In this document: positions 17,072 through 25,360 of the stretch, in pieces | How the letters are laid out: every line of letters starts with the position of its first letter | Numbering within the stretch: position 1 is the first letter of the stretch | Assembly (NCBI GenBank): GCA_030657355.1 | Contig: CP131056.1 | Span: forward strand, 637,001 to 701,000 | DNA from: Radicibacter daui | Lineage (GTDB): Bacteria; Pseudomonadota; Alphaproteobacteria; Radicibacterales; Radicibacteraceae | Reading direction: 5' to 3' | Length of the DNA stretch: 64,000 bases | Notes under the pieces: model-generated | The model's input: only the letters and a program-made list of their open reading frames with translations | Told to the model about the DNA's origin: nothing | The model's database searches: none | Position numbers and translations under genes: made by a program

Positions 17072-18745
17072 TCAGGGCGAAACCTGCACCTCCCCTTCGA
17101 AACGCACCTGTTTGAAGTCGCTGATGAGGGCGGCGGCTTTTACCTGCCAGAGGCCCGGTACCGGCAACTGCAGGTCGGAGAGCTGCCACATGCCGTCGCT
17201 TGAGGGCGCCAGCGCCCGGCTGAGTGCCCCGATTCCCGCAGCCGGGCTGGCAAATTCCAGCCGGATTTCCATCGGGTCGAGCATCACGTCATCGGCATCA
17301 TGCAGCATGGCGGAAACGGGCATCGGCGCGGTCGTCACCCCTTCGTCGAAGGTGATGTAGAGCGTGTACCCCTCGGCCTTGAGCGCAATCTGTTTCGGGG
17401 CCTGCGCGGTCAGCCGGGCGGCGGTTGTGGCCGCCTCGGCGGCGGCCAGCGCGCGCGGCGGCGGGGTAAAGCGCCAGCCGGCGACGACCGTCAGCAATGC
17501 CGCCACCAGCAGCAGTTCCAGCCCGATGATCCGCTTAAGGGTTTGCCGGGCCCCGCAGGCTTCGGCGTTGCCGCCGCCAAGGGCGGGGGATGTCAGCCGC
17601 CAGCGGTTGAAGGCGGCAATGGCCAGCAGCACAAGGACGAGAACCAGCTTTGCCGATAGAAGCCGGCCGTACCCGGTCCGCCACAGATCGGCAGGGCTTG
17701 CCAGTTGCAGCAGCGTCAGCGTTGCCCCGCCGGCAATCAGCACGGCAATCGCCGGGGCAATGCGGCGTGAGAAGAAAGCCAGCAGCCGGCGCGCCTCATC
17801 CGCCGGCCCCTTGAGGGCTGCCAGCAACACCACAAGGCCGCCAACCCAGAAGGCGGCCGCCCCTGAATGCAGGAAAACGGCAGGGCGGGAGAGCCATTGC
17901 GGCGGGGCGCTGGCCGCATGGCCGCTGACAGCCAGCGCAAGGGCGCCTGCTGCCAGTGCGGCAAGGCCGAGCAGGCGGCTTTGCGGGGCGAGGCTGAGGA
18001 GGCCCATGGCCTGGGCAATCAGGGCGATGATGACGGTGCGGCCATAACTGGTGGCAAGGCCGGCCTGCCAGGTTGTCTTGTGTGCCAGCGCGCCAAAACC
18101 GGCTCCCAGCGCGTCCAGACCCTGAAGGCCGAGCGCCAGAATGGTGGCGGCAAAACCGGTCATCAGCAGCACGGCGGTGAGGCTCCTTGTGCCTGCGCCG
18201 AGTTTGCTGTCGGCTGCGGCCGCAAAGGCCAGAATGCCAAGGCCGGCAACAAGGCCGCCATAGATCAGGATGCGGCAGGCCCAGAGGGTTATCATCAAGG
18301 CCGGGGGTGGCCCTCCGCCAGCCTTTGCCAGCAATGCCGCTTCTCCTGTGCTGGCGGCAGCATCGCTGCCGAGATGGAAGAGAACGGCCCCGCCGACCGG
18401 GTGCCCGTCTTCGGATGTCACCCGCCAGCTCAGCACATAGGGCCCGTGCGCCCAGCCAGCGGCCGGGGCTGGCGGAGCGTCGATGACCAGCCGGTTTCCC
18501 TCCAGCCGGGAGCCGGCGAGGGCTGTTGCAGCACCGTCCGGCCCGGTCAGCGTCAGCGTGGTCGGGGCGACAGGTTCGGTAAAGGTTACGGAGAAGCCAT
18601 GGGGCATTGCCTCCAGCGCCCCGCCGTCCGCCGGGTCGGTGGCGATCAGCCCGGCATGGGCCAGGGCTGTGGTGGGGGCAAGGCCCGGCGCCAGCGCGAA
18701 GAGCGCAAGCAGCAGCAGGCCGGCAAGGCGGCGAGGCGCGGTCAT
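17072..18745 (-). CDS. CopC-CopD fusion, copper uptake/resistance membrane protein
   Basis: The product is 557 aa from ATG 18745. A signal peptide (residues 1-29, ending TALA) precedes a CopC domain whose first mature residue, His30, is the N-terminal copper ligand; a further His lies in SEDGHPVGGAVLFHLG. From about residue 155 come eight or so transmembrane helices of a CopD domain, followed by a C-terminal beta-rich extracytoplasmic domain (about 465-557) similar to that of YcnJ. It probably imports or handles periplasmic copper. It is the last gene of DUF2946-ycnI-copCD. The 78-bp gap to ycnI makes one transcript likely. Confidence 0.87.
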   Translation of the reverse strand: MTAPRRLAGLLLLALFALAPGLAPTTALAHAGLIATDPADGGALEAMPHGFSVTFTEPVAPTTLTLTGPDGAATALAGSRLEGNRLVIDAPPAPAAGWAHGPYVLSWRVTSEDGHPVGGAVLFHLGSDAAASTGEAALLAKAGGGPPPALMITLWACRILIYGGLVAGLGILAFAAAADSKLGAGTRSLTAVLLMTGFAATILALGLQGLDALGAGFGALAHKTTWQAGLATSYGRTVIIALIAQAMGLLSLAPQSRLLGLAALAAGALALAVSGHAASAPPQWLSRPAVFLHSGAAAFWVGGLVVLLAALKGPADEARRLLAFFSRRIAPAIAVLIAGGATLTLLQLASPADLWRTGYGRLLSAKLVLVLVLLAIAAFNRWRLTSPALGGGNAEACGARQTLKRIIGLELLLVAALLTVVAGWRFTPPPRALAAAEAATTAARLTAQAPKQIALKAEGYTLYITFDEGVTTAPMPVSAMLHDADDVMLDPMEIRLEFASPAAGIGALSRALAPSSDGMWQLSDLQLPVPGLWQVKAAALISDFKQVRFEGEVQVSP

Positions 18746-18823
18746 GGCCGGATCTCCGGAAACGCAAAAAAAAGAGGCAGGGCCTGCCGTCGGGAAAACC
18801 TGCAGGCCCCGCACTTCGCAGCG

Positions 18824-19348
18824 TCAGTTCTTCGGCGTCAGCTTCAGGCCCGGAGCCGGCGTCTCATAATCATCGGCATCCTTGCCGTCAGCCGGGATGT
18901 CGATCCAGCGCTCAGCCTTGTCACCGCATTGCTGAACCACCGGGAAATAGAGCTTCTTGCCCGCTTCCAGGCTGTCGGTCAGGAAAGCGCGGAAGACGAA
19001 CTCGTCATAAAACTCGTCCGGCAGAGTGCCGCCGGCCCAGCTGAGCTCGGTCACGCCTTCGCTTACCGCCTCGCCATAATAGCTGTAGCCCCTGGCGTAC
19101 TTGCCCTTGGTGGTGGTGAGTGTCCAGCCGGCCTTCGGCATCGGCTTCACGGCAATCACACCTTCTGGGATCTGCACCTTGATGGCGGTGGTTGCTGCAC
19201 CGTCGCAGCCATGGGGTACGCGCAGCACGGCCTTGTAGGTGCTGCCGACAGCAGCCTGCTGCGTCTCCAGCGTGATGTGGGCAAAAGCAGGCAGGGAAAG
19301 GGTCATCGCGCCGGCCAGAATGGCGGCGCCGAAAAGAGTCTTGGGCAT
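18824..19348 (-). CDS. YcnI-like copper-binding protein (DUF1775)
   Basis: The product is 174 aa. A signal peptide ends AFA-H, so the mature chain begins with His24, the ligand of the monohistidine brace described for Bacillus YcnI. The body has RVPHGCDGAATTAIKVQIPEGV, AGWTL and PADGKDADDYETPAP, all family hallmarks. It is a periplasmic copper chaperone, probably delivering to or receiving from the CopCD fusion encoded downstream. Two inverted repeats (19382-19400 and 19439-19462) precede its start and may adjust its expression relative to the upstream DUF2946 gene. Confidence 0.88.
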   Translation of the reverse strand: MPKTLFGAAILAGAMTLSLPAFAHITLETQQAAVGSTYKAVLRVPHGCDGAATTAIKVQIPEGVIAVKPMPKAGWTLTTTKGKYARGYSYYGEAVSEGVTELSWAGGTLPDEFYDEFVFRAFLTDSLEAGKKLYFPVVQQCGDKAERWIDIPADGKDADDYETPAPGLKLTPKN

Positions 19349-19381
19349 CGGTTGGTTCCTTGCAGAACAAGCCTTCCGGAG

Positions 19382-19400
19382 CGCCCTTGTTTGAAGGGCG
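19382..19400. repeat. Hairpin in ycnI leader
   Basis: CGCCCTT (19382-19388) and AAGGGCG (19394-19400) form a perfect 7-bp stem with loop GTTTG, 34 bp upstream of the ycnI start. No T-run follows on the minus strand, so it is more likely a processing or translation element than an intrinsic terminator. Confidence 0.5.
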
Positions 19401-19438
19401 GCACACGGGGTCAGGCGGTCAGATCGCGGAGTTGAGGC

Positions 19439-19462
19439 GGGCTCGTCCTCGTGGACGAGCCC
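19439..19462. repeat. Strong hairpin between DUF2946 gene and ycnI
   Basis: GGGCTCGTCC (19439-19448) and GGACGAGCCC (19453-19462) form a perfect 10-bp stem with a 4-base loop, just past the DUF2946 stop. There is no T tract. It could cause partial termination or stabilise mRNA ends within the copper operon. Confidence 0.6.
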
Positions 19463-19468
19463 CTGGTG

Positions 19469-19948
19469 TCAGGCCGCGAGGGCTGGCGGGGCACGCGGCT
19501 CTGCCGGGTGCTGCCTTGGATCCGCTGCAAGGAAAAGGAGGCGCGGCTGCGGCAGGATCGGTGCCGCTTCGCTGGTGAATTCTGCCGGATGAAGCGTAAA
19601 GCTGACCGTCGCCGGCTCACCCAGTGCGCCGGCACTGTGCGCCGCCACAAGGCAGAACGGGCAGCCCTGCTTCATGGCGCCTGAGGGCACCTTGCCGGAG
19701 GCGGCATCGCCGGCCGGCAGGGTGATGAGGCGCGTTCCGTCCGGGGTGCAGATGAGGATCAGTTGGCCGGCTTCGCCGGCACCGTCGGGACTTGTCGCCG
19801 AAAGTCCGGCGGCGGCACCGGCCATAGCCGGGGCCATGCCGAAACCGACGCCGGCGCCGAGCACCTGCAGGAACAAGGCAAGCCCCAGCAGCGCGCGTAT
19901 CAGCCCGCCGCCCAGGGTTTGTTCTGCCAGATGCCGCATCCGCTTCAT
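19469..19948 (-). CDS. DUF2946 family protein
   Basis: The product is 159 aa. One hydrophobic segment near residues 17-36 acts as signal or membrane anchor. A CTPDG motif, then MKQGCPFCLVAAHSAGA around residues 92-108, supplies a Cys-x-x-Cys typical of DUF2946 proteins, which are usually linked to copper genes. The Pro/Ala-rich tail is typical. It is first of three minus-strand genes with ycnI and copCD. The CPFC motif suggests periplasmic metal or thiol chemistry; the exact role is unknown. Confidence 0.75.
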   Translation of the reverse strand: MKRMRHLAEQTLGGGLIRALLGLALFLQVLGAGVGFGMAPAMAGAAAGLSATSPDGAGEAGQLILICTPDGTRLITLPAGDAASGKVPSGAMKQGCPFCLVAAHSAGALGEPATVSFTLHPAEFTSEAAPILPQPRLLFLAADPRQHPAEPRAPPALAA

Positions 19949-20030
19949 GGGGATATCGCTCTAACAGAGCGCCGGCGGCCTGTCATGGCTTGCCGTCTTT
20001 TGCGGCCCATGGACAAAACGCCCAAGGACA

Positions 20031-20064
20031 AAAGGCCGGCTCCCTTTGGCGGGAGCCGGCCTTT
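20031..20064 (-). terminator. Intrinsic terminator of aldehyde dehydrogenase gene
   Basis: A perfect 14-bp inverted repeat (20031-20044 with 20051-20064, loop of 6) lies 23 bp past the stop at 20087. On the minus strand it ends in TTTT. It separates the dehydrogenase from the DUF2946 copper gene. Confidence 0.85.
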
Positions 20065-20086
20065 AGCCGGATGGCAGATGCCCGGA

Positions 20087-21538
20087 TCAGATCGGGTAAT
20101 GGCCGTGTTCGGTCTCGATGGTGATCCAGCGCAGTTCGGTGAATTCGGCGATGCCGGCCTTGCCGCCAAAGCGGCCATAACCGCTGTCCTTCACGCCGCC
20201 GAACGGCATCTGCGCCTCGTCATGCACGGTAGGGCCGTTTATGTGGCACATGCCGGATTCGATGCGTTTGGCCACCTTGAGCGCGCGCGGAATATCGCGG
20301 CTGAAGACGGCGGCGGAAAGGCCGTATTCGGTATCGTTCGCGACCCGGATTGCCTCTTCATCTCCGCGCACCCGCACCACGGAGACGACGGGGCCGAAGG
20401 ATTCCTCGTTATAGATGCGCATGGCGGGGGTCACCCGGTCGAGCACTGCTGCCGTCATGATGGTACCGGTGCGCTCGCCGCCGGCCACCAGCTTCGCCCC
20501 TTTGGCCACGGCATCCTTGATCAGCGCTTCCACCCGGTCGGCCGCTTCCGTGCCGACAAGGGAGCCGAGCGGCACATCGCCCTCGCGCGGGTCGCCGGCC
20601 TTCAGCGAGGCGGCCTTGATCGCCAGCTTCTGCACGAAGCTGTCGGCAACTGCCTCGTCCACCACCAGCCGCTCGGTGGACATACAAATCTGCCCCTGGT
20701 TCATGAAGGCGCTGAAGGCGGCGGCCTTCACCGCTTCTTCAAGGTCCGCATCGTCCAGCACCAGCAGCGGGGCCTTGCCACCCAGCTCCAGCAGGGCGGG
20801 CTTCAGATGTTTGGCGGCAACCTGAGCGATGATGCGGCCCACCCGGGTTGAACCGGTGAAGTTAACGCGCCGCACCGCCGGGTGGGCAATCAGCGCCTCC
20901 ACTACCTGCGGCGCGGCTTCTGGCGCGTTGGTCACCACATTGACAACGCCCTGGCCAAGGCCGGCATCGCGCATCACCTCGCCGATCAGCCGGTGGGTGG
21001 CCGGGCAGATTTCAGAGGCTTTCAGCACCACGGTGTTGCCGCAGGCAAGCGGCAGGGCAATGGCGCGCACACCGAGGATGACCGGCGCGTTCCACGGGGC
21101 GATGCCCAGCACCACACCGGCCGGCTGGCGCACCGCCATGGCAATGCAGCCCGGCTTGTCGGAAGGGATGACCTCGCCGGCCACCTGTGTCGTCATCGCG
21201 GCCGCTTCGCGCAGCATGCCGGCGGCAAGATAGACATTGAAGCCGGCCCAGCCAGCCGTCGCGCCGATCTCGTTCGCCATCGCGGTGATGAAATCCTTGG
21301 TGCGGGCCTGCAAGAGGTCCGCCGCCTTCATCAGCCGCGCTCGGCGCTCATTAGGGCCAAGGGCAGACCAGGCGGGAAAAGCCGCGGCGGCGGCATCCGC
21401 CGCCTTTCGCGCATCGCTGGTGGTGGCCGCGGCCGCTTCGGTCGCCGGCTCCCCGCTTACCGGGTTGCGGCGCTGGTAGGTCGCCCCCTCGCTGGCGGCG
21501 ATATCCTCGTCATTGATGAGCAGCTTGGTGGTCAGCAT
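20087..21538 (-). CDS. Vanillin/aromatic aldehyde dehydrogenase (NAD+)
   Basis: The product is 483 aa from ATG 21538, with GGGAGG upstream. ALDH landmarks are GVVLGIAPWNAPVILGVRAIALPLACGN (N-terminal cofactor region), NFTGSTRVG, LELGGKAPL with the general-base Glu, NQGQICMSTERLVV with the catalytic Cys, and a C-terminus CHINGPTVHDEAQMPFGGVKDSGYGRFGG...ELRWITI. That tail strongly resembles vanillin and salicylaldehyde dehydrogenases. Beside pca genes, it may oxidise vanillin or protocatechualdehyde toward protocatechuate. Divergent from an AraC regulator. No vanAB demethylase is seen in the window, so protocatechualdehyde is the more self-contained substrate. Confidence 0.87.
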   Translation of the reverse strand: MLTTKLLINDEDIAASEGATYQRRNPVSGEPATEAAAATTSDARKAADAAAAAFPAWSALGPNERRARLMKAADLLQARTKDFITAMANEIGATAGWAGFNVYLAAGMLREAAAMTTQVAGEVIPSDKPGCIAMAVRQPAGVVLGIAPWNAPVILGVRAIALPLACGNTVVLKASEICPATHRLIGEVMRDAGLGQGVVNVVTNAPEAAPQVVEALIAHPAVRRVNFTGSTRVGRIIAQVAAKHLKPALLELGGKAPLLVLDDADLEEAVKAAAFSAFMNQGQICMSTERLVVDEAVADSFVQKLAIKAASLKAGDPREGDVPLGSLVGTEAADRVEALIKDAVAKGAKLVAGGERTGTIMTAAVLDRVTPAMRIYNEESFGPVVSVVRVRGDEEAIRVANDTEYGLSAAVFSRDIPRALKVAKRIESGMCHINGPTVHDEAQMPFGGVKDSGYGRFGGKAGIAEFTELRWITIETEHGHYPI

Positions 21539-21689
21539 GGCGATTTTCCTCCCGGGGATTTTTTCCGGGGATGTGCCCCGGCTTTTGTGGGAAGCAGTGT
21601 AGGGGCAGCAGGCCGTCGGCTGAAAATGGATGAAACTGGCGAAATATTGTATTTTTCTGGTCAGGTTCCCACCGCTGTCTGCGCTGCCG

Positions 21690-22616
21690 ATGTCCGTTTC
21701 ACCTGCCCTCTCCGGTTCCTCCTCCTCCCGCCGCAATCAGGTGGCGGCAGTGGAGCTGTTGTCTGTCGAGCCGATACAGCCGGCGCTTTCGAGGCGGGAA
21801 TGGGTGCTGGCCGATCACGGTGCCCGGCGGACTGTCCATGCCGTGCTGCTGACCGGGGGAGAGGGTCGCCTTAAGGGGAGGGATGGGGTGCTGGCCCTTA
21901 CCGCGCCCGGCCTCGTCTGGTTGCCGGCGGGGGAAGCGGAGCGCTTGCAGGTCGATGCCGCCGGCAGCGGCTATCTGCTGAAGGCGAGCGAAGATCTGCT
22001 GATGCGCTGTGTAGCCGACAGTGCTGAAGCTCCCTCCTTGCGCCACCTCGCCGCCCGTACCCTGCTGCTGGAAGGGGAGCGTCTTGCCCCTGCACTTCCC
22101 GAGCTGCCCGCTGCCTTCGAAGCCATCCGGCAGGAACTTCGGGCGCTGGAGCCCGGAGCGATGGCCGCCCTTCGGGCCCGGTTTACCCTTCTCCTGCTGC
22201 TGCTCTGGCGCCGTGCCGGCCTTGCGGCGGAGACTGAATCGGAGCGGGCTGCCGGCTCTGAAGTAATGGAGCGGTTCGCCCATCTGATCGAGCGGCACTA
22301 CCGTGAGCACTGGCGGGTCGGCGATTATGCCCGGGCCCTCGGTATTACTACCGACCATCTTCATGCGCTGTGCCAGCGCGAGGCGGCTGCCGGACCGCTG
22401 GTGCTGGTGCATAGGCGCCTTGTGGCGGAAGCCTGTTTACGGCTGGTACAGACAGGCCAGCCGGTAGAGCAGATCGCCTACAGTCTCGGCTTTCGCGATG
22501 CTGCGTATTTCAACCGCTTTTTCCGCCGCCTGACCGGTTCGGCGCCGGGTGCCTGGCGGCGGCGCCAGCAGGAACTGGCGCCGCAGGAGGCCAGCACCTA
22601 TGCCGCCTGGCCCTGA
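21690..22616 (+). CDS. AraC-family transcriptional regulator
   Basis: The product is 308 aa from ATG 21690; ATG 21630 is also in frame, and neither has a good RBS. A cupin-like effector domain lies in the first 190 residues. The C-terminal AraC/XylS DNA-binding domain has HWRVGDYARALGITTDHLHALCQREAAAGPLVLVHRRLVAEACLRLVQTGQPVEQIAYSLGFRDAAYFNRFFRRLTGSAPGAWR. Divergent arrangement with the aldehyde dehydrogenase makes that gene the obvious target; the following pcaB could be another. The inducer is probably an aromatic aldehyde or acid (inference). Confidence 0.82.
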   Translation: MSVSPALSGSSSSRRNQVAAVELLSVEPIQPALSRREWVLADHGARRTVHAVLLTGGEGRLKGRDGVLALTAPGLVWLPAGEAERLQVDAAGSGYLLKASEDLLMRCVADSAEAPSLRHLAARTLLLEGERLAPALPELPAAFEAIRQELRALEPGAMAALRARFTLLLLLLWRRAGLAAETESERAAGSEVMERFAHLIERHYREHWRVGDYARALGITTDHLHALCQREAAAGPLVLVHRRLVAEACLRLVQTGQPVEQIAYSLGFRDAAYFNRFFRRLTGSAPGAWRRRQQELAPQEASTYAAWP

Positions 22617-22655
22617 CGAATCTTCAATGATTTCATTGGTTTTTGCTCCGGTTTC

Positions 22656-22670
22656 GTTCGCACGGCGCAC
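22656..22670 (+). promoter_or_regulatory. PcaR-type operator upstream of pcaB
   Basis: GTTCG-CACGG-CGCAC has the same half-sites and 5-bp spacing as the 15-bp element I recall for Pseudomonas PcaR (GTTCG-N5-CGCAC). It lies about 100 bp before pcaB, in the gap after the AraC gene, so pcaB-pcaL probably has its own PcaR-controlled promoter. Confidence 0.6.
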
Positions 22671-22771
22671 AGTTGCGCTTTTTGCGTCTTGAGGGCTTGA
22701 CCGCCGGGGCGGCTGGGCCGCATAGCGGCGGGAGTGCCGGGAATAACCCGGCCAACCGGGAGGCCGTACGC

Positions 22772-24142
22772 ATGGCTTTTTCGTCGCTTGATTCCGCGCT
22801 GGTCGGCCCGCTGTTTGTGACGCCGCAGATGGCGGAGGTCTTCAGCGAGCGCACGCAGATCGCCGCCATGCTGCGCATGGAAACGGCGCTTGCCCGCGCC
22901 GAGGCTGCACTCGGCATCGTTCCGGCGGAACTCGCTGCGGCACTCGGCGCCATCACCCCGGATCACCTCGATATCGCCGCGCTGGGGCAGGCGACCGGCG
23001 TTGCCGGCGTTCCCGTCATCCCCTTCGTCAAGGCGGTGCAGGCCCTGCTGCCGAAGGAACTGGAACCGGCCTTCCATAAAGGCGCCACCACGCAGGATGT
23101 GGTCGATACCGCCCTTGCCCTGCAAATGGCCGCCGCCTTCCCGCTGCTGGCGCAGGATCTGGCCGCTACCCTCACCGGGCTTACCGCGCTGGCGGACAGG
23201 CACCGCGCCACCGCCTGCGCCGGGCGCACCTATGGCCAGCACGCCGCGCCCGTCAGCTTCGGCTACAAGGCTGCCGTCTGGCTGGCCGGGCTCAGCGATG
23301 TCGCGGCCGCGCTGCCGGTGCTCAAATCCCGCGTCTGTGCCGTATCGCTGGGCGGGCCGGTCGGCACGCTTTCCGGCCTTGGTGCCCATGGTGTGGCGGT
23401 GATGGAAGCCGTGGCTGCCGATCTTGGCCTTTCTGCCCCCGTCATCACCTGGCACACGCTGCGCGGGCGGGTGGTGGAGGCGGGCTCCTGGCTTAGCCAG
23501 CTCATCGGCGCGCTCGCAAAATTTGCCGGCGACGTTGCCCACCTTGCCTCCACCGAAGTGGGGGAGGTGGCGGAACCGTTCATGCCCGGGCGTGGCGGCT
23601 CTTCCGCCATGCCGCACAAGCGCAACCCGGTGGGGGCGACCGTCATTCTGGCCGCGCAGGCTGCCGCAAAGGGGCACCTCATCACGCTCTTCGATGCCAT
23701 GGCGGCCGCGCATGAGCGCCCGGCCGGCCTCTGGCATGGCGAATGGCACGCCCTGCCGCAGCTTTTTGGCCTCGCCTCTGGCGCACTCGCCGAAGCCCGG
23801 CGCCTTGCCGAGGGGCTGGTGGTGGATGGGGGGCGCATGCGGCGCAATCTCGATCTGACGCAGGGCCTCCTCTTCACCGACGCCGTTGCCGCCCGTCTGG
23901 CCCCCAGCCTTGGGCGCGGCGCCGCCCATCATCGGGTGGAGGAATTTGCCGCTGCCGTGCGCGATACCGGTCGCTCGCTGAAACAGGTGCTGGAGGCAGC
24001 CCCCGGCCTGCCACCGGAGCTGACCGGCGAGGCGCTTGCCACCCTGTTTGATCCATCCCCGGCGCTGAAGCGCGCCGAGCCGCTGATTGACCGTGCGCTG
24101 GTCGAAGCCCGGCGCGTCGCTCAAGCCCTTCAGGAGTTCTGA
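22772..24142 (+). CDS. pcaB: 3-carboxy-cis,cis-muconate cycloisomerase
   Basis: The product is 456 aa from ATG 22772 with GGGAGG upstream. It is a fumarase/adenylosuccinate-lyase fold enzyme: SLDSALVGPLFVTPQMAEVFSERTQIAAMLRMETALARAEAALG at the N-terminus, HKGATTQDVVDTA near residue 105, TYGQHAAPVSFGYK near 152, and the signature loop GGSSAMPHKRNPV near 275. It converts 3-carboxymuconate to 4-carboxymuconolactone. It is about 450 aa, like Pseudomonas PcaB, rather than the ~350 aa of some rhizobial forms. The stop lies four bases before pcaL. Confidence 0.95.
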   Translation: MAFSSLDSALVGPLFVTPQMAEVFSERTQIAAMLRMETALARAEAALGIVPAELAAALGAITPDHLDIAALGQATGVAGVPVIPFVKAVQALLPKELEPAFHKGATTQDVVDTALALQMAAAFPLLAQDLAATLTGLTALADRHRATACAGRTYGQHAAPVSFGYKAAVWLAGLSDVAAALPVLKSRVCAVSLGGPVGTLSGLGAHGVAVMEAVAADLGLSAPVITWHTLRGRVVEAGSWLSQLIGALAKFAGDVAHLASTEVGEVAEPFMPGRGGSSAMPHKRNPVGATVILAAQAAAKGHLITLFDAMAAAHERPAGLWHGEWHALPQLFGLASGALAEARRLAEGLVVDGGRMRRNLDLTQGLLFTDAVAARLAPSLGRGAAHHRVEEFAAAVRDTGRSLKQVLEAAPGLPPELTGEALATLFDPSPALKRAEPLIDRALVEARRVAQALQEF

Positions 24143-24146
24143 TCCC

Positions 24147-25343
24147 ATGCCGCTCATCAATGCCGGCGCCGCCACGCTCCATTATGACCTGACCGGCCCG
24201 GAAGGCGCGCCGGTCATCCTTTTTTCCAACTCTCTCGGCACCAAGCTCGAGATGTGGGACGGGGTGGTGGCGAAGCTTGCCGGGCGCTGGCGCTGCCTGC
24301 GGTACGATACGCGCGGCCATGGCCGCTCCCCGGTGGTGGAAAACGGGGCGGTGGCGACCCATCGCCTTGAAGATCTGGCCGATGATATGGCCGGGCTGTT
24401 GAAGGCGCTCGATATTCAAAGTGCGCATATCGCCGGCCTGTCGCTGGGCGGCATGACGGCGCAGGCTTTCGGCGCCCGCCATCCGGCCATGACCCGCACG
24501 CTCACCCTGATGGCAACCGGCGCCCGGCTGGAGCCGGTATCCGCCTGGGTGGACAGGGCAGCAAAGGTGCGGGCATCCGGTATGGATTGGCTGGTCGAGC
24601 CGACCATGAGCCGCTGGTTTACCCCCAGCTTCCACACCAGCCATCCCGAAGCGGTTGCTGAATGCCGGCGCATTTTTGCCGCCAATAATCCGGCAGGTTA
24701 TGCTGCCTGCTGCGATGCCATCTCGGTGATGGATCTGCGGGAGAGCAACAAGGCAATTACGGCGCCGACCCTTATCATCGCCGGTGCCAATGATGAAGCA
24801 ACGCCCCCGGCGCTGAGTGTCGAGATGCAAGGCCGCATTCCGGGCAGCGAGCTCGTCATCCTGAGCGACGCCGCCCATCTGCTGGCAAGCCAGCATCCGG
24901 CACTGGTGGCGGAGTATCTCGAAAGCTTCCTGCTGCGCCATGAGCCGCAGCCGGCGCAAAAGCGTGCGGGCGGCCCTAGTTTTGAGGAAGGGCTCGCCAA
25001 CCGCAAATCGGTGCTGGGGGCAGAGCATGTAGAGCGCTCGCTGGCCAAGGCCGGCGACTTCGCCATGCCGTGGCAGGATTTTATCACCCGCACCGCCTGG
25101 GGCGAGATCTGGGGCGATGAAACGCTGCCGCGAAAGACACGCTCCATCATCACCCTTGCCATGATGGTCGCCCTGCACCGGGAGGAGGAGTTCAAGCTCC
25201 ATGTCCGCCCGGCGCTAAAGAACGGCGTGACCATTTCCGAGCTACAATCGCTCCTCATGCAAACCGCCATCTATGGCGGCGTGCCGGCGGCCAATGCGGC
25301 TTTCCGCTGGGTGCGTGAGGTGCTGGGGGACGAGCTGGATTAA
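24147..25343 (+). CDS. pcaL: Fused 3-oxoadipate enol-lactonase / 4-carboxymuconolactone decarboxylase
   Basis: The product is 398 aa and combines two enzymes. Residues about 1-262 are an alpha/beta-hydrolase (PcaD) with nucleophile Ser99 in GLSLGG, acid Asp near ANDEATPP and His in SDAAHLLA. Residues about 270-398 are PcaC (GLANRKSVLGAEHVERSL, DFITRTAWGEIWGDETLPRKTRSIITLAMMVAL, MQTAIYGGVPAANAAFRW). It performs two consecutive steps, from 4-carboxymuconolactone to 3-oxoadipate. AGGAG precedes ATG 24147. Such fusions are called pcaL. It ends 17 bp from the convergent pcaR. Confidence 0.95.
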   Translation: MPLINAGAATLHYDLTGPEGAPVILFSNSLGTKLEMWDGVVAKLAGRWRCLRYDTRGHGRSPVVENGAVATHRLEDLADDMAGLLKALDIQSAHIAGLSLGGMTAQAFGARHPAMTRTLTLMATGARLEPVSAWVDRAAKVRASGMDWLVEPTMSRWFTPSFHTSHPEAVAECRRIFAANNPAGYAACCDAISVMDLRESNKAITAPTLIIAGANDEATPPALSVEMQGRIPGSELVILSDAAHLLASQHPALVAEYLESFLLRHEPQPAQKRAGGPSFEEGLANRKSVLGAEHVERSLAKAGDFAMPWQDFITRTAWGEIWGDETLPRKTRSIITLAMMVALHREEEFKLHVRPALKNGVTISELQSLLMQTAIYGGVPAANAAFRWVREVLGDELD

Positions 25344-25360
25344 TCGGCCGGTGGCGGGGC

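Noticed and set aside
17867-19435. 522-codon open frame on the plus strand
   Set aside because: It is antisense to the CopCD fusion and ycnI, and the translation is Gln/Gly/Arg-rich without motifs.
22598-24175. 525-codon open frame on the minus strand
   Set aside because: It lies opposite pcaB, which carries the GSSAMPHKRNP signature.
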